Positions 20,086 to 29,385 of a stretch of 33,500 nt of DNA are shown piece after piece. Each line of letters starts with the position of its first letter. Within the stretch, counting starts at the first letter, position 1. Source of the DNA: Mesostigma viride (lineage: Eukaryota; Streptophyta; Mesostigmatophyceae; Mesostigmatales; Mesostigmataceae); contig RPFO01000165.1 of NCBI GenBank assembly GCA_009746045.1, positions 1,949,325 to 1,982,824 of the forward strand, read 5' to 3'. The translations under genes and the position numbers were made by a program. Below the pieces are notes generated by a model that was given only the letters and a program-made list of their open reading frames with translations, was not told where the DNA came from and did no database searches.

Positions 20086-21033
20086 GGAAATGTGTAGCCT
20101 TGTGCATTGAAATTACGGCTGGCTGACGTGAAGAGCGACTACATGACCTACACGGTGGGGCCGGAAACGGCTTGCTTGATTGTGTTTCATCGTGGGCAAC
20201 GAGTCCAACAACTACTTTCTCTGGGCGGCAAACTGCGGCAAATTGAACGCAAACCTCATCATGAAATCTTGACCGTCGAAATGTAACAATCCGACGACTT
20301 ATGCAGTATGCCGCGTAATTTTCTGTTGCGGGAGAGCCGTTGGGCCGGTTCCCGACGCGGGCGACCAGTGGTTTGCGTTAAGTTAACTTAGCTGAAGTTC
20401 CCCAAGCCGCATGATGGCTCTCATCGACGGCCTCAGTCTATTGACGCGTCGGCCCGATTTTGGCGGCACCCAATTTGACCCCAACGGCACCTACCGACAA
20501 AGGGCATACGTACGTTTCACGCGCACCACGACCTTCGAGCTCTGCTATGGCGGTGGTGCCGTGGGGCCCGCATCAGACTGCGGGCCCTTATCTGCTTTGG
20601 CGGTGCTGCCGTTGGGCCCGCATCAGAATTCAGGCCCTTTATGCATGCGGGCCATTAATGCATGTTACTTTTTTAGTCTTCTGCATACAAATATGAAGCA
20701 ATGAGGTCGTGTCCTCTGGATTTTTGCACTGCAAATGGCATTTGCACCGTGTGCAGTTCCTGGACGTTTGGAAACATGCATGATGGCATGTGGCTAATGT
20801 AATGACTGACTAGCTAGACCGTTTCAGTGGTTTTTCATTTGCGGGTATTTCCTCGTAAATGGTGGGAAAGCGATCGCAGCAATGGTTCTCACCACTAGAC
20901 ACTCCCGGCCAGTGAAGCTCGAAAAACACGCCCTGATCAAGCAAGCTGTTTCCGGCCCCACTGTATAGGTCATCTTACAGTCGCTCTTTGCGTAAGCCAG
21001 CCATAGTTTCAATGAACAAGGCTACACATTTGC
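20086..21033. repeat. Inverted repeat of about 97 bp inside the CACTA element
   Basis: The stretch at 20086-20182 recurs in reverse at 20935-21033, roughly 85 percent identical by eye. Both arms, read outward-in, could encode the same peptide core (MTYTVGPETACLI), so they look like two copies of one exon fragment facing each other. The roughly 750 bp between them has no clear gene. It includes a short direct repeat with GGGCCCGCATCAGA at about 20568 and 20616. Confidence 0.75.
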
Positions 21034-21034
21034 A

Positions 21035-21491
21035 TACTCTTTGCTTGGTTATCGGTGTGCCTTTGTTTGGATGCAGGGGGGATCGCTGTGCTGACACAAC
21101 GCGGCAAGGGATTTGCTGGTAGAAGATGCCCTTCCCAAGGCTGATTACAGCGACCCTGCGAATGGCGACGAGGCCTACTGGTGAGCCTTGTTTTTTGCAA
21201 ATGCTACTTACGCCGTCTGCTTTGGTTTTTTTAATTCAGTCCTATTGAAAGGCGCCTTGGGATTAGCCATGCAATCATGTTTTACTGTCACAAAGCCAGC
21301 CCTAGTAATTAATATCTAGTTTGTTTGGTTTTACCCATCCGGGTGCCATGATCTTGCCGCCAGTAAAAGCGTCCTGTGTTGTATCTGTTCTATTTTTTTT
21401 AATAACCAATACTTGCAATAATAATACTCTTTGCTGGGTTATCGGTGTGCGTTTGTTTGAATGCAGGCGAGATCGCTGTGCTGACACAACG
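21035..21491 (+). repeat. 67-bp direct repeat around a probable intron acceptor
   Basis: TACTCTTTGCT through GATCGCTGTGCTGACACAACG is present at 21035-21101 and again at 21425-21491 with few differences. Both copies contain TTTGTTTG(G/A)ATGCAG, which looks like a 3' splice site. The second copy leads into the long ORF at 21348-22409. Confidence 0.75.
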
Positions 21492-22409
21492 TTCAACGTG
21501 CTTGCATGGGCATCATTAAACCTGACGCCGCTTGTGCCGCAAGGCATTGTAGCGGCGTGTGGGGGCGTGAAGCGCTACGCGGATTCTTTCCACAAAGTCA
21601 GGATACACGGGTTCAACTACCGCACGGAGGCTGCGGACCAATCCCAGGGAAAGCGGCACAAGAATGCGGGAGTTGCGGTGCATGGCCCGGGCGGTGTAGA
21701 CTTTGGTTTCATTACACACATTCTGAAGGCCAGGTTAGAGTACCCACGAGGGGGCTGGGAATGGCAGCTGTTGTTGAAGGTGGAGCTTTTTGATCGCCTT
21801 CATGTCGCTCACCTGCCCCACGAGAGGTTGGTGGTCATCAGCAGCGCACAGGCCCCCAGGTCGTCGTGCCTTGTGTTGCCAGGTGCAGTGAGCTCAGTTG
21901 GGTATGTCGTCGATGAATGCTATGCTCCCGAAATGGTGGTAATCCCTGCCAAACTGCCATGGAGCATGGCACATCAGGCGCAATCTGCCCTCAGTAACCA
22001 TGTGTATCACAGCGTGGCAGCAGATTTCCCCACCATGCCGCAGTTTGAAGTGATTGAGGAGGGTGAGCCGATGCCACCGCCACCGCCTAGTGGCAAGAAG
22101 AAAGGCAAGAAGAAGGGGTCCAAGAAGAAGAAGGTGGCAGCGGCAGACCTAGGTGATGGCGACGTGGTGCGCCGCGCTGGCAAGGCACCTGCTCGAGGGC
22201 GCAGCCGCAAGCGTGGTGCTCCCACAGATGCTGGACCTAGCCAGCCCACCGTTGTAATTGAGGAGGTCCCTATGGCAAAGAGGGCCAGTGGAAGGCAGCG
22301 TAAAGCTGTGAACTATTGCGACACTAGTGGGGATGACACTATGTCATCAGAAGATGATGTTGATGCAAGCAACCCCTCGGACAGCAGTTCTGAAGAAGAT
22401 GACTATTGA
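21348..22409 (+). CDS. CACTA element ORF with basic and acidic C-terminal tail, unknown function
   Basis: A 353-codon frame from ATG 21348 to TGA at 22407-22409. The first 39 codons are AT-rich and may be intron. A likely 3' splice site (GAATGCAG at about 21465) suggests that the true exon starts at 21466, reading RDRCADTTFNVLAWASLNL. The middle (about 21600-22050) has a folded-looking, GFNYR and GGWEWQLLLKVELFDRL type composition. Then come PPPPPSG, a lysine run typical of nuclear localisation (KKKGKKKGSKKKK, about 22095-22135), a second basic patch (RGRSRKRG) and an acidic tail (SSEDDVDASNPSDSSSEEDDY). I recognise no transposase domain. It could be the element's DNA-binding accessory protein. 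AATAAA lies at about 22554. Confidence 0.6.
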   Translation: MILPPVKASCVVSVLFFLITNTCNNNTLCWVIGVRLFECRRDRCADTTFNVLAWASLNLTPLVPQGIVAACGGVKRYADSFHKVRIHGFNYRTEAADQSQGKRHKNAGVAVHGPGGVDFGFITHILKARLEYPRGGWEWQLLLKVELFDRLHVAHLPHERLVVISSAQAPRSSCLVLPGAVSSVGYVVDECYAPEMVVIPAKLPWSMAHQAQSALSNHVYHSVAADFPTMPQFEVIEEGEPMPPPPPSGKKKGKKKGSKKKKVAAADLGDGDVVRRAGKAPARGRSRKRGAPTDAGPSQPTVVIEEVPMAKRASGRQRKAVNYCDTSGDDTMSSEDDVDASNPSDSSSEEDDY

Positions 22410-22568
22410 TTTAATTTGGGCATGACAGCATTGTTTATGGAATGATGTGCTGTTTTATATTGTATGACAACCCTATATTAATTGCACCTTTGTGCACCCT
22501 ATAATGCATATCAAAGTGGTGTTGAGTTTTTTTTCACGTTCAGGACTTAATGAAATAAAGCTCATGAA

Positions 22569-22880
22569 TTTTCTCGTGTTACACTCTTGGTGAGAAATTT
22601 CTCACCACGTTGACTTGTGATTTTTCTCGTGTTGGTGAGAAACTTCTCAATTTTCTCAATTTTCTCAATTTTTCGGACTTTTTCTCACCCATTCTCACCT
22701 TTTTTCTCACTTTAGGGTTTTTTCTCACCCCAATCTCACCAAAACCCCCTTTTTCTCACCAAAATCTCACCCTGGTGAGATTTTTTGCCTAGCGTCTGCG
22801 GAAAAAAATTGAGATTTTTCTCAATTTTCTCAAAAAATTCTCACAAAAGGTGAGAAAATTGAGGGTTTTGAGAAAATTCT
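22569..22880 (-). repeat. Right subterminal TTCTCAC array
   Basis: Many copies of TTTCTCAC and TTCTCAA, mainly inverted relative to the left array, with some GGTGAGAAA facing the other way. It mirrors 18517-18846 and completes the CACTA end structure. Confidence 0.85.
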
Positions 22881-23719
22881 CAGAATCTGAGTTCCTAGTG
22901 CAGGACTTAAGTCGACGCCTTTGGCCTCAAACAGTTAGGCCATGCAAGGGCAACCCGAATGCTGGTTCTTACAGGTTGCTGTACATATGTTTTCTAGTGC
23001 TTGTTTCCAACCTGTTGCTAATAAAGAACCTGGTTGTGTGACCATGTGGCATGGTTGCCAGGGAACCACATTCTGGGTTATATAATGCTTAAATAAAACA
23101 TAATCATGTCATTTTCATCTTGTGACTCTCATTGTTGTGTATGTCTTGTTCAAAGTTCCAGGTCACCTATAAACCTGGAGGTTGGGGTGGGGTTCAATTC
23201 CCCAGCAGAGCCACAGCCTGGCATGAATGACTCCTGGGCTAAGTTAACACCCAGTGAAGACATGGGCTCCCCAAGGAGACAGCATTGGGTTAATCTAGGT
23301 GCTACCTGGGTTCTTTGAGCAGAAGGGAAAGGTTGGCCAAGGCGGGCGCCATAAGAACGGGCGCCTGTGATAACTGTGAAAGACCACTGAGGAACTCACA
23401 ATAGTACGTTCTTGGCATCCTGTAATCCCAGCCATTGAGCTAGGTAATGTGCCTTGACATTAATCCAACACCAAGTTCCCAAGGAAAGGTTGGGAGCTGA
23501 CCAAGGGGTCAGGGGATAACCTGGGGTGACCTCTGATTCACTGGCCAGAATACCTAGTCTGTTCCAAGGGCACATATGTTGTGTTCCCAAAAGGAAGGCA
23601 GGAACCTGGGCCCTGACAGGTCTGATCAACCTCAAGGGACCAAGCATCTGTGGCTGAGTGGGCACAGGCTAGATTAGGTTGTTTCAAGCTGGTCCAGCTC
23701 CAAAAGAAGAAAGGGTTGG

Positions 23720-24366
23720 AGTTAGCATTTTGGGCAACCAATATGCTAAGTGGATGCAGTTTGAAAAGACCTTTCCAACGCCGTGCTAACCGCCTGAAAC
23801 AGACAAGGGACAAGAAAGATATGAGGTCCCGAAGTCCTAGCCGTCCGCGGTCGGCGAGGGTGCAACCTTCTGGGGTAGTGGACAGGACACGTGGCAGGCC
23901 GTGCCTGCACAGGCTTAGCCTGACTATCACGTGACTGTAGTCCACGTAGACCAGGAGGGACAGCAGCCTGCGACTGGTGGGGTACTGGAACTGGCACAAG
24001 GCTGCAAGGATACTAGGTCTTGCAGGCTTGTGACAGGTCCTGTACTTCCTAGGTTGCAGGTGGCTAGGTAAATCCAGTTCGTCCTGGCTCTGCAAGGATG
24101 CCAGTGGACGTTGAGGATTTGCTAGCAAGCCTGCAATATGCCTCGTCACGCCGATGGGAACGAGGAGCAACAAAGAAGCATATAGCTTGGTCATGGGAAT
24201 GGCCAAGCTATCTCGGAAGCACGCGCTCTGGTTGCCCACTTGAACGTGGAAGTGACCAACAAGGTGTGGCTTGGTGTTTGGGCTAAGGATTGCTGTCCCC
24301 AGCAATTGGCTCAAGCTTTGCGTGAAAGACCAAGAGCTCACACGCTCTGGGCTGGTTCGTCTAACT
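23720..24366 (+). repeat. 3' LTR of copy B
   Basis: It is 647 bp and identical by eye to 9772-10418. It starts AGTTAG right after the polypurine tract and ends CTAACT, followed by the second GTTTT of the target duplication. Identical LTRs mean very recent insertion or recent conversion. Confidence 0.92.
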
Positions 24367-24371
24367 GTTTT

Positions 24372-24856
24372 CCCCCACGCGAACATCCGGTCCGAGGATG
24401 CGGATGGCGCTGCCTTCTACATATTCCCCCAACCACCGGCCTGACATCGTGGTGCTGGACTTTGAGGGGGGTGGCCGGCATCTGCTTAGTGACGTTTCGG
24501 TGGCGCGGCCCTTGGCTCTTAGCCACGTGGCTGGGGCCTCCCTCACGGCAGGTTACACGGCGGACCGGGCGGAGCGGGCCAAGCTCCTGGCCTACGGCGA
24601 CGTCGGGCACCATCGTGTGGTGCCCTTTGTCCTGGAGGAGTTTGGGGCCATGGGGCCCCTGACCTCCGCCTTCTTCAAGGAGTGTTGCCGGCTCCGGGAG
24701 GACCGGCTGGACCTGGAGGGCCAGCGGGCCCCATGGTCGGCGCGGACCTGGACGTCATATTGGCGTCAGCGCTTGTCGGTGGCGCTGACTCGGGCCATGG
24801 CTGACATCATCCTCCGCCGTACGCGGGCTGATTTTGCGGTGCAGCAGGGCTATTAG
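24372..24856 (+). pseudogene. LINE ORF C-terminal end (right half)
   Basis: It continues the LINE after the LTR element. Joined to 9571-9771 across one GTTTT, the frame reads SVFPHANIRSEDADGAAFYIFP. A single-base change near 24445 then leads into the frame RPDIVVLDFEGGGRHLLSDVSVARPL and onward to QQGY and TAG at 24854-24856. The D-I-V followed by D-V-S/T-V pattern after a CCHC finger is common at the C-terminus of LINE polyproteins. Only this last fragment of the polyprotein is present. The strong G+C content here contrasts with the gypsy sequence on both sides. Confidence 0.65.
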
Positions 24857-25011
24857 GTTCCTCCCGTTAGGCGTTTCCATTGGTCTTATCGTAGTATAGA
24901 GCTTTGACATGGCTCTGTCTATAGGTTTATAGCTGGGCGTTTGCTTTGGTTTGAGTGATTTCACTCTGCTGTATAAGTAATTATATTTTTAATATATAAA
25001 TATATCATCAA

Positions 25012-25510
25012 TACAAGGCAGAGGATATTTAGACTAATTCACTGTGATATCATTTAATTTCCTATAATGAGTAACTAAACGAAACTTGGCATTTGGCTTA
25101 GGCACTAAAAGAACACCAGCTGAGTAGGGGGAGTTACTAGGCTCTATTAATCCAGCTTCTAATAGTGATACTAAAACTGTTTTAATTCCTTTAACTCGGT
25201 AGGGCCCATTCGGTACATCGGAGAATGCGTACTGTAGGAACAGCACCGTCTTTGATAGCTACACGGTGTAAAACAGAACGAGGAGGAGGGTAAGAAGGAG
25301 TCTTTTCTTCAAAAACTTTGGAGGAGTCTATTACAGTCATGTATCTTACTAGTTCGTTTTCAGTAAATCCCACTCCTATGGTATCTACTGTATTTACATC
25401 TATATTCACACTATTATTAGGGATAGGTATTTCCTGCACTTCTAGCTGAAGGAACATACATAGTAAGTATCCATATTCCTTTAGTTCAGATCGCAACTCA
25501 TCATTAGACA
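25012..25510 (-). pseudogene. Gypsy protease-RT linker and N-terminal RT
   Basis: Reading down from 25510: MSNDELRSELKEYGYLL, the linker FTENELVRYM, SSKVFEE, then the RT entry LVSLLEAGLIEPSNSPYSAG, VLLVPKPNAKFRLV and YRKLNDITVN. A stop and KYPLPCIDD follow, where the LINE insertion begins. These are the usual gypsy RT fingers motifs. One indel near 25240 shifts the frame. The upstream end joins 26863 across one TTAA once the piggyBac-like element is removed (RPIPEV-LMSNDELR), which confirms continuity with the protease. Confidence 0.85.
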
Positions 25511-25514
25511 TTAA

Positions 25515-26858
25515 CCCATAGTCCGGGAATGGGTTTTTGGCATTTTTAGACCCCTGAAAATGGAAAAAATCATAACTCATAGGCCACAACTCCAAATACC
25601 CCCAACCAAGGTGCTAGGAGTATCTACACTTCAAGGGCTTTCAGAAAATGCAATAATATCTCAAGTCCATTCAGTGCTTTGCAAGATATTTACTGCCAAA
25701 GTTGGACAAAAGACGATCATTTTCAGGCAAGGGAAATCCCCTTAGTAGTTTACCCCTGCAGGGAGGGTTCTAAAAAATTATTCTGGGGTTGGACAATCTC
25801 AATAGATAGTGCCACCATGCTTTCCTTGGGTCAGACCGCACGGATAGCCCATCTGACCTATATAATGCGCTCACTTACGTGTGTGGGTTACGCGCGCGTA
25901 AGCAGCCATCCATGAAATGCCACACACTTATGCATTGTATACAGCCACATAGGACTGTAAAAAGTGCTGGGAAACAAAGAAGTGCTAAACCAGCACTAAC
26001 GGAATGGCATCCTCCAAAGAAACACCACAAACTGAGCAGATTTGGGGCTAATAGCACTCATACAGCAGGCATGGAAACCTGCTGCAAGAGGCACTGATAC
26101 ACTCGTGTAAAATGGATGTATAAACGACAGATTCCCGTGCAAACGACATGCAAACACGTTGCCGTACCTGGCTTGATCACGACCTTTCCGGGTTCTGCTG
26201 GCCGGGACCCTCATATCTCACACTGGCTAATGCTTTCCAGGCAGAGGCCGCCATAGCCGCATAATGCATGCATCCGACATGATTACCAGGTTGATGTTCT
26301 GTGCAAAGATGACCTATAAACGCATCCGAATTCACAGGGATGCTGCTGCGGATGTCCCGTACCAAAACTGGGTGCTCGGGCTGGCGCAGACTGCCGGGCC
26401 ATAAGAAGAAAATCGAAATATGGCATGCCATTACTCATCTGGTACTGACGACCAAGAAACCAGTAATGCCCTACCTGTATTTGACCAATGCTATACATCT
26501 GGCCACCCCTGACCTACGAAAATCACGCATCATCATTCTGAGCAACATTCTGAACCATTACAAGCCGCGAGACGCAAAATTTCCTTGATAACGGCACGCT
26601 AGCAGCCATATCTCGTTACGCGCGCGCGCGAGTGAAAATTTCCCGCCAAAGTCACGTGATACTGTCTCAATACACGTTGTATTTACCAGGCTATGGCGAA
26701 TATTACCCCCAAACCTATGCATCACCTTCGTCCCTAAGTGTTCCCAGACCCACCGGACCACTGACATCCGTCACGGGTGGCGCGGCGCTCCTGGAATTGA
26801 GCGCCGCGCCACCGGGGGTCAAACAGTTCGATATATCGAACTGTTTCCGGACTATGGG
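25515..26858. mobile_element. piggyBac-like non-autonomous element, 1.34 kb
   Basis: The inverted ends CCCATAGTCCGG (25515-25526) and CCGGACTATGGG (26847-26858) are flanked by TTAA at 25511-25514 and 26859-26862. Removing the element with one TTAA leaves the gypsy frame open. The ends differ in sequence from those of the element at 12341-14031, so these are two families. No transposase is visible; frames inside are short. The right end has a striking pair of hairpins (26776-26846). No other gene is seen. Confidence 0.88.
26776..26846. repeat. Two perfect hairpins next to the right end of the piggyBac-like element
   Basis: A 15-bp perfect stem (GGTGGCGCGGCGCTC at 26776-26790 and its complement at 26799-26813) has an 8-nt loop. 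It is followed by a 26-bp perfect palindrome at 26821-26846, which directly abuts the inverted end at 26847. The left end of the element has no counterpart. Confidence 0.85.
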
Positions 26859-26862
26859 TTAA

Positions 26863-27135
26863 TACTTCGGGTATAGGTCTTATACAGGAGGATCTACAGA
26901 TGTAGGAGGAGTAATGTCTACCAAGGATAAATTTTCTACTCTGTAATGACGTTCCGGTACCCAGTAAGAACTATCAGGGAACCAGATCACCAGCATCATA
27001 AGTAATAGTAATCTTATTATCCTGGTGCCAATCTAATCCTAATAATACATCAGCGGTAGTGATAGGACCTATAGTGGCCGCAAGGTTGACAGTGCGTCCT
27101 TGTATAACCAGGGGTAGGGATACAGTTGAGTAACT
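26863..27135 (-). pseudogene. Gypsy protease, C-terminal half
   Basis: The minus strand encodes STVSLPLVIQGRTVNL, then TTADVLLGLDWHQDN, the C-terminal (ILG-type) half of a retropepsin. It continues to VPERHYRVENLSLVDI. Stops and a frame change follow near 26890. The N-terminal half with the catalytic aspartate is at 29386-29601, on the far side of a Copia-like insertion. Confidence 0.8.
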
Positions 27136-29385
27136 CTAGAGCCCTAGGATCTGGCTCTAAGTTCCCCATGTCCGTCCGCTCGCCTTCCGCTAGCGTCCGC
27201 TAAGCCGCCGGCTATAATCCGGCGGTCCGATGCGGTCGACCGGTCTAAGGGCGGCGCCTAGGGCCGGCGCCACCTAGGTCCCAGTCCGGGGCCTTATCCG
27301 GGTCGGTACGGACAGCTAGCCTGTCCCACGGTTACGGCTAACCGGATAGGCTTTGCTGGCTAAGACATAAACCAGTGGTTGGCCAGCTCCGACAACAGTT
27401 CTCTGTGTTCACCTTATCCCAAGCTCAACGTGACCGACCGCCATAGCTCAGCCGGTCGGGGCTTTAACTTGTATTCATAAAAATCCCGATGGCTTCCGGT
27501 ACACGGAGCCGCACGGGCGAACACACAGATCCGCCAAGTGGCGAGGCCGCAGGGACCGTCCTGCCACGCTTTAGTGCAGACGAGGCCACGAGGTTGATGC
27601 AAACCCTCGTGGCGCAACCGGAACTGGCCAAGCAGTTCAAGCATTTGATGCTTGCTGCTGACGATGCACTGAATCGCGGCCCTCTGAAGCAAACGGAGGT
27701 GCCCGCTGATCTACCTGCCGACTATACGGCGGACGACGCAGCAGATTTTCTGGCTGCTCTCAAGCGTCTGCGCGATGGACGCGCGGACAAAGATTCGGAG
27801 CTGATTGGCAAGTTCCGTGCAGTATTCTGCAGTACAACCAAGCACCCAAACATTGCCAATCTAGTTCGCATTGCGGACGACAACAAACAAACCTGGGAAG
27901 TTTTTTACAACGGTCTAGATGCTCACTTGTCGCGGTCTAAGGAAGAGGCCGACGAGCAAGCCTTCAACGATTTCGAGGGCTCTGCAGTTAATAAGGCAAA
28001 TTTGCCCGGGGCTGCACGTGATTTTAAGGTCTTCGTGCACAAGCACAAGCTGCTAGATACTCTCAAGCCCATTTTCCTGTGCAATCGATTTCTCAAGAAA
28101 TGCGACCTGTCGTCGGATGTGCACCTGACCATAGCGACGGAACTAAAAAAGAAGAGTGCTGTCAGTTTTGACGAGGGCATGCTGTATTTGATCTCATGCT
28201 TCAAGAGTGCGCAGTCCAAGCCGACTGCCTCGGCCGCTCTGCCATCCCTGCGCAAGGTGGATACCGGCGCGTCTTCTTCTTCAGGCGCAGAGGCTCCAAT
28301 TACGCGGTCGGAGCTTACGGCCATCCTGAAAAAGGTCGTCGGCCACGGCAACAACGGGGGCCAGCGAGGGCGCAAGCGCGGGCATGGTGGTGACGCCAAG
28401 CAGGGTGATAATCCCCCGGCCAAGCGGCAGCAGGGGGCGTCTACTGACCGCAAGCAACGCTGTGAGCGCTGCTTCGGACGTCGCCATGTCCGGGATGACT
28501 GCCGAGTTCGCCCGGACCTGGAGCTCGAGGACAACCTTTGCCGCAAGTGCCACGACGTTCTGCGTGGTCACAGCGTGGAGGCGTGCAAGGCCAAGCGCAT
28601 CGTCGTCCACGGCACACGCGAGGAGTGGGCAGAGCGACGGGCAGCACGAAAGTCAGGTGAGAGCACGCTCGATACCCCTTCTTTTGCTCAATGCGTCACG
28701 CTGAACCGGGCCGTCGTAGAGCCTGACGTCGTTCCTAAAAGCAACGTGACTGCATCCTCTGTCTCATTCCGTGATGTGCTCACGCAATCCGTTGATGCTG
28801 CTCTGGCTCTGTCGCGCCAGGATCACGTGCTTCCTGAGCACGGGTCTACAATGCGTGACCTAAGCAATGTGGTGTCTTCTAGGTCGGGAGTGTACAACGC
28901 CGAGCGACCAAGCACTACTGCAGCACCCCAGCTAGATACTGGGGCGGTTGGGCCTATGAGGAATGTTGTGACAGTGCAAGAGAATGCTGGGCGGGCAGAT
29001 GTTCTCGGTACACACCACCCTAGTGTGGATCTGCACATTGGCAAGGTGCTCACACGGGCGGCCTTTCGTGCAGCCTCTGAAGCTGCCCAGTTAGCCAATG
29101 TCACTACCCCAGTAGTCACCCCACCTGTTGAGAATCCTGACAATGCCACTGCACCTCAGGCTGTCACCCTGAAACTGTTAGCATACCAGATGCACCGTGC
29201 ATACGGGCATGAGGCCCAAGCCAAGGTAGAGGGGGCACACATGTTGGGGGCACCTTTATACAACGAGCTGAAGAATGTGCGTGCTCAGTGTCCTGCCTGC
29301 ATCAAGATCAGGAAGAAGTCGCGTGGGCGGCATGCCAAGACTCCACCCTTGGAGCGAGAGTACCTTGTGGGGGATGTCATGCTTT
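27136..29385 (+). mobile_element. Copia-like fragment (gag to start of integrase) inside the gypsy protease
   Basis: It separates the two halves of the gypsy protease. TAACT is found at 27131-27135 and 29386-29390. Joining there gives a plausible protease (ADGRTSHNPLVRYQL-STVSLPL) with one frame slip. The left 350 bp is G+C-rich with several hairpins (for example CCGCCGG/CCGGCGG near 27210) and could be LTR or leader. The right edge falls inside a coding frame, so the copy is incomplete at its 3' end, and no second LTR is seen. The exact right border is uncertain by about 20 bases, because the frame still looks Copia-like (TDTV) for a few codons beyond. Confidence 0.6.

Larger units (their letters stand above)
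18496..22900 (+). mobile_element. CACTA-superfamily DNA transposon, 4.4 kb
   Basis: It starts CACTAGGAACTC (18496-18507) and ends GAGTTCCTAGTG (22889-22900), perfect 12-bp inverted ends with the CACTA signature. CA is present on both sides as a 2-bp duplication. Copy A gives a natural empty site: AGAGTC-TTA-AGGACTT there matches AGAGTC-ACC-AGGACTT here once the element is removed. Both ends carry dense subterminal arrays of GTGAGAAA in opposite orientation, a known layout for CACTA elements where a DNA-binding protein of the element docks. It encodes one clear ORF (21348-22409). I see no transposase with a recognisable catalytic domain, so it may be non-autonomous or internally deleted. Confidence 0.9.
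18298..23719 (+). other. 3' noncoding region of copy B, interrupted by the CACTA element
   Basis: The element's own sequence here is 18298-18495 plus 22901-23719. It aligns with 954-1890 of copy A, including AATAAA at 23020-23025, the GGGGTTCAATTCCCC block near 23194 and the GGGCGCC block near 23344. No gene is supported in the element's own portions. A purine tract (AAAAGAAGAAAGGGTTGG, 23702-23719) directly precedes the 3' LTR and should prime plus-strand synthesis. Confidence 0.75.
9772..24366 (+). mobile_element. Complete Copia-like LTR retrotransposon, copy B
   Basis: Two 647-bp LTRs (9772-10418 and 23720-24366) in which I saw no differing base are flanked by the 5-bp duplication GTTTT (9767-9771 and 24367-24371). 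The inner order is 5' LTR, an extra 379-residue ORF, gag, integrase, protease, RT, RNase H, a long 3' noncoding region, a polypurine tract and the 3' LTR. Two later-type DNA elements sit inside: 12341-14031 in gag and 18496-22900 in the 3' noncoding region. Without them it would be about 8.5 kb. The LTR ends are AGTTAG...CTAACT, a 6-bp inverted pair, not TG...CA. Confidence 0.92.
9571..24996 (+). mobile_element. 5'-truncated LINE, split by LTR retrotransposon copy B
   Basis: The target duplication TAAATATATCATCAA is present at 9556-9570 and 24997-25011. Deleting everything between restores the gypsy RT sequence YPLPCIDDIFNKVKG exactly. The LINE itself is 9571-9771 plus 24372-24996, about 826 bp in total. 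It carries only the C-terminal end of its ORF and an AT-rich 3' tail. A long duplication with 5' truncation is the usual mark of target-primed insertion. The 3' end is AT-rich (TTATATTTTTAATATA) rather than a clean poly(A). Confidence 0.8.

Noticed and set aside
19651-20097. 148-codon frame inside the CACTA element
   Set aside because: It has no domain, no conserved motif and no link to the main ORF. It could be exon sequence but cannot be supported.
26776-26858. Helitron 3' end (hairpin near CTRR)
   Set aside because: The TTAA duplication, matching inverted ends at 25515 and the repaired gypsy frame fit a piggyBac-type element instead.
27440-27490. A-box-like TAGCTCAGCCGG suggesting a tRNA gene upstream of the 651-codon ORF
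   Set aside because: There is no B-box or T-arm downstream. The motif lies in a short CCGACC/GGTCGG hairpin and is explained by that.
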